DNA of 64,000 bases from Mastigias papua (taxonomy: Eukaryota > Cnidaria > Scyphozoa > Rhizostomeae > Mastigiidae). A program made the position numbers and the translations under genes. Of the stretch, positions 37,991 through 64,000 are shown one piece after another; positions within the stretch are counted from its first letter, which is position 1; the number at the start of each line of letters is the position of its first letter. The notes beneath the pieces were generated by a model. The model had not been told where the DNA came from and searched no databases. It worked only from the letters and a program-made list of their open reading frames with translations. The stretch is from NCBI GenBank assembly GCA_964019165.1, contig OZ025280.1:7248428-7312427 (forward strand), given 5' to 3'.

Positions 37991-40900
37991 TATGAGAAAT
38001 GCAGGGTGCTGCGAAAAGGAAACCAGTTAACTATGTAAACTCTTTTTTATAAGAACAATTTTATAAGAAAACCAGCCTCAAAAGTGATAGGAAATTAAGA
38101 TATTTGTTGAAATTAAGGCTGGAGACGCCATAGATAATAAGAAGACAGTTTTTGCTTGTGCTTGTAAGAACACACTGGTACATAACTAAACTTAACATAA
38201 TGTAATGTGCATGTCCAAAAATAGAATAACAGAAAATTTTAATCAATTATAATCATAAGGAATTCTGATTGTAGTCTAACACTATTAAGAAGAATCTAAG
38301 ACTGAAGCACTGTTGTAATATGTGTTCTTGGGCAATGATGCATACTCTTTCCAATAATATATTGATATGAAATGTCATTTCCTCGTTACCCTGCGGAGAA
38401 GTGACGATTTTGCCTCTTCTCGTCCTCTCCTCGTTGAAAATAATACCTATTTCATAAGCATCCAATACTGCCTTGTGTGTTGCCTTTTGTCTAAATTGCC
38501 TACACCCCATTAATTTAAGAAAAAATTCAGAACAATTCAGCCTCAAATTTTGGAAAAATTTAGAACAGCAAGATTTGCTCAGCCATTCTATAGAAAAATC
38601 TACTGATTATGTTTGCTAGTTCTTCGATCATTGTGCCAATTTGTAGAGAATGTGTTTGATCAGCTGTAGCTTTTATGTGGCCCTTTTATTACTGGTCTGC
38701 TACCTGCTACCATGACAACAGCTCACCAAACCTTGTCAATACCGACCAAACGAAGGTCTCAATGGATTTTACAAACGTTAAGCTGACTTACTTTGGGAAA
38801 AGAACACTGCAAACCTACTTATATGAAATTTTTCGATATTTTTTTTAAGGCAGTAGAAATGATATTAAATCGATGAGCTTACAATTACAAGAAAAATGAC
38901 GCAAGCATGTTCGAAATTTCCAGCCCTTACTGCACATATACCAAAAATTAGCCACTTTGAACATGCGTTTTTGAAACAAAAAAAACTCATATTATCGACT
39001 GTTTTGGAACATATCCCAAGTGAAACATATATTATGAGGACAACATGGTGGAACCTGCAGGTATCAGCAATTACCTCACACAAAAACAATGAAAAGAGCC
39101 TCTTGAAAAAGGACACTTGGCCCATCAGTGACAGCATACTTTAAAGCATACTAAATCGCATTTAAAAGCTACAGGGCAACTGGGCCCTCCAGTACATTAG
39201 TAGAAAAAGTCTTCATGAAAATTATGAAAGGTGGGAGGTCAAAATCAAAGGTCACTTTACGCTAATTTAGTCTTCTTCCTGCTTTCCACCAGGCGAAACT
39301 TGTCTTGTGAACAGCCTGTTCGCAACAAACTTCGTTCTCAGCACCCGTGATATCAATTAAATTTTCTCGTTCTGTTCCTTTTTGTGGCTTAAGACTTTGA
39401 AATCCTTTCAACTCTTTAGAGAGTTCGTGCGAAGTTTAGACAAATGGTATTCAAAAATTATATAGAGTCTGAGATCAGCTTGCAACAGCAAGACGTCATC
39501 ATGAACTACTGAGTTAAGCTGGTATTCACTGCTTTGAAAAGGAAGAATACCTAGCCTGTGAGACACAGCCAGTTGAAGATTATGGTATACAAGTGTTGTG
39601 CAAGGATAATCAAAGGAATGCACTGTAAATGAGAATTCCTAAGGGAATGTAGGACTATCTTGACAAGTATGTAGGGTATTGTTCGTGAACTTTCGAGCTG
39701 AAAATTTGTTATATCGTCAGAGCTTTTCCTGCATGCAATTGTTTTGCTAACCTTATCACTAAGTTTTCTTATGTGAAATTCGTATCATATTTTCAGTCGA
39801 ACTTTCCAATATTTTGAAGACTATTTCCCTTGGCGAAATTTCCTTAGTGGAAAGTAGACATTAAACTGGTATGGAATATAATAAAGGTGGAAGATCGACC
39901 AAAGTGCTTTACTGTTTCCTTTGCGTGCTTGTAAACTTAACAATTATTAGGATTACATGCAAAGAACTTCTTAAGAGCTTCTATTGATCCTATTAGCCAA
40001 AATCCCGGCAAGTCACAAATTTAAAGCAATCTCGATAGTAAATGAAAGTAGCACTGATTTAAAATCATTCAAGAGGAAAGGGAGATATTATCACAAGAAA
40101 TGAATCGATTTGAATAATATACTTCTGTTTAATACGGCACAAACGGGAATGTAGATGTGTTGGAGTCGAGTTTGATCACGGCAGCTTCTTATGTCTGCAT
40201 AATTAATATAGATTAATATAAACTTTTTACCACTGATGTTAAAATTAGAACAAAGCCAATGCAGCCCACGATGAAGCCAAAGAAGCAGCATAGCAGTGCT
40301 CAACGACAATTTTTGATGATTAGGCTGAGACAAACGATAATGTCTTAGGGAAGACATGACTGCAAGGTAGTAGCGAAGACATGGGTGACTCACACATTTA
40401 GCAACTATGTTATGCTGTTTATCTATATTAAAAATTTCCTGTTGTATTTGAGTTTTTTCTGACGAATTGCACTGATTTTGATTTAGTTTGAGTACTCTTT
40501 AGGGTATCATTCTTAATGACATGGTGGCAGTATAATTATTATTATTTTGGGCAGACAGACATTCTGATAATAATCCAATGTCACTTTCTGTTTCCTTGTT
40601 GCACGTGCACCAAATTTGCCAACTCTCCCGGCTTAGCTGTAGGGTTACCGGATTTCATCGCTTTCTCTCGTTCTCCCAGCTTTTATGCATTTTCTCCTGG
40701 TTGATTGTTGAGACGCTTGGAATTATTATCAAAATACATTTTTAATGATCATGTTTGTCTTGAACTATTTCTCGAGGACTGTGCTTCAATGTACATTTAT
40801 ACATCTAATGAAATAGTGACAACAAGAAGTAGCAACTATTCTTCACATTGGTCCCCCTCGAGAATGCCCCCCTTTGAGTTGACCTCTATGCTAGAACTAT

Positions 40901-41643
40901 AAATCATTGAAAAGCACCTTCCTTCCAATAAAGCACCATCGCAGAGGATGATGAATACCTAGTTCTCGACTGATACTGACACTCAGGACTTTCTTTTAGT
41001 GTCAGATAGGATATAAACATCCCTCTCGTATATTTCCCTCTGCATTAGCACACGTCAAAATGTATGAAACCCCTATGAGGCCATAAGCGGATCTAGAGTT
41101 TGGCTCTAGGGGTTCATTTCGGAAATGAAATTGTTAGGGGGGGGGGGATTTTCATAGCAACGCCCTTCTAGAACTTTTGGAGTATTGTGTGGAGTACTAA
41201 ATTCATTTCTCACTTTCTTGTCTAATTTGTGTGGCATGCCTCTGAACGTAAATTTTCGCGATACGAACTATTGGCGTTTGGGGAGGCATGGTTTCCCCGC
41301 CCCCTTCTCGATCCGCGCTTGGATGGGGCTGCCTAGCAGATTTACTTTTTATCATCCAAATCGAGGCAAAACCAACAGGTAGGCTCAAGATTTACTGGTA
41401 GGGAACCACTTGGATACTCAAGTAAAATTTTGCTTTGCAGTAATGAAACCTTAAGACATTTGTCATTATATGGAATTACGCAACAACGAGAGGTTATCAT
41501 AGCTACAAGTTTTGCTTTGGATACCGATGCCTAGGTGTTTTCATCTTCTTTACTTCCTTCCAGTTGTGGTTTGATTGTTAATGCAAAGGACATAGTCACG
41601 ACACGTGGGTGGTTACTACCAGACCCAGATACTTGTACTGGAA
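37991..41643. other. Stretch with no recognisable gene, upstream of TOP3B
   Basis: I see no supportable exon. Near 41085-41320 are CGGATC-type motifs in inverted order around a run of about 12 G, possibly a small decayed hAT MITE, but ends are too degraded to call. Just upstream of the TOP3B start codon, an E-box-like ACACGTGG lies at 41614-41621, which may belong to its promoter. Confidence 0.45.

Positions 41644-64000
<22,357 letters not shown>

Noticed and set aside
41085..41325. Possible small hAT MITE with CGGATC-type inverted ends
   Set aside because: The ends match only partly and no target duplication could be found.

Overview
This is a eukaryotic, intron-rich, AT-rich window. I judge it to be from a marine invertebrate, most plausibly a cnidarian. 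The basis is the combination of secreted PAN/EGF/fucolectin-like and PAN/fibrinogen-like lectin genes, GT-AG introns throughout, a vertebrate-like TOP3B gene, and a dense load of PIF/Harbinger, hAT-like and TA-target DNA transposons with long microsatellites. The taxon is inference; nothing in the window fixes a species.

Left part (about 4 to 36 kb, minus strand): a small cluster of secreted lectin-type genes. Gene 1 (exons at 9165-8827, 7629-7602, 6957-6866 and 4568-4273) encodes a signal peptide, a PAN/apple domain and most of a fibrinogen-related (FreD/intelectin-like) domain. Its 3' end was not found. Genes 2 and 3 (last exons at 12883-13331 and 30657-31105) share the module order PAN, EGF-like, fucolectin-type F5/8C domain, and they sit in a tandem segmental duplication (unit 1 about 11.48-20.76 kb; unit 2 about 21.24-37.99 kb). 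All three genes use the same splice phases at the module boundaries, as expected if the C-terminal carbohydrate-recognition module was swapped by exon shuffling.

The two duplicate units act as empty-site controls for each other. Unit 2 gained a hAT-like element (21819-27675) that was itself invaded by an apparently intact Harbinger (24134-27615), plus another hAT-like element (28177-30499), a TA-target MITE (33514-34437) and a hAT-like element with a 7-bp target duplication (36307-37946). Unit 1 instead gained about 2 kb of (TA)n and 8-bp satellite sequence.

The intact Harbinger carries a transposase gene and a MADF-domain DNA-binding partner on opposite strands, with their exons interleaved. 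A second Harbinger (57991-60908) lies in a TOP3B intron. Its transposase frame has one stop codon and its MADF-BESS partner is intact. A 408-bp Harbinger MITE lies at 9917-10324.

Right part (41.6-64 kb, plus strand): DNA topoisomerase III beta. I traced 23 exons with consistent splice phases from the start codon to the window edge, including the Toprim acidic motif, the active-site tyrosine exon, a likely 19-nt micro-exon and the C-terminal zinc-binding exons. The last residues lie outside the window. Its introns hold (ATC)n and CAGAA-type arrays and the second Harbinger. I saw no convincing tRNA, rRNA or CRISPR. Stretches of 1-4.27 kb and 38.0-41.6 kb hold nothing I can identify as genes.
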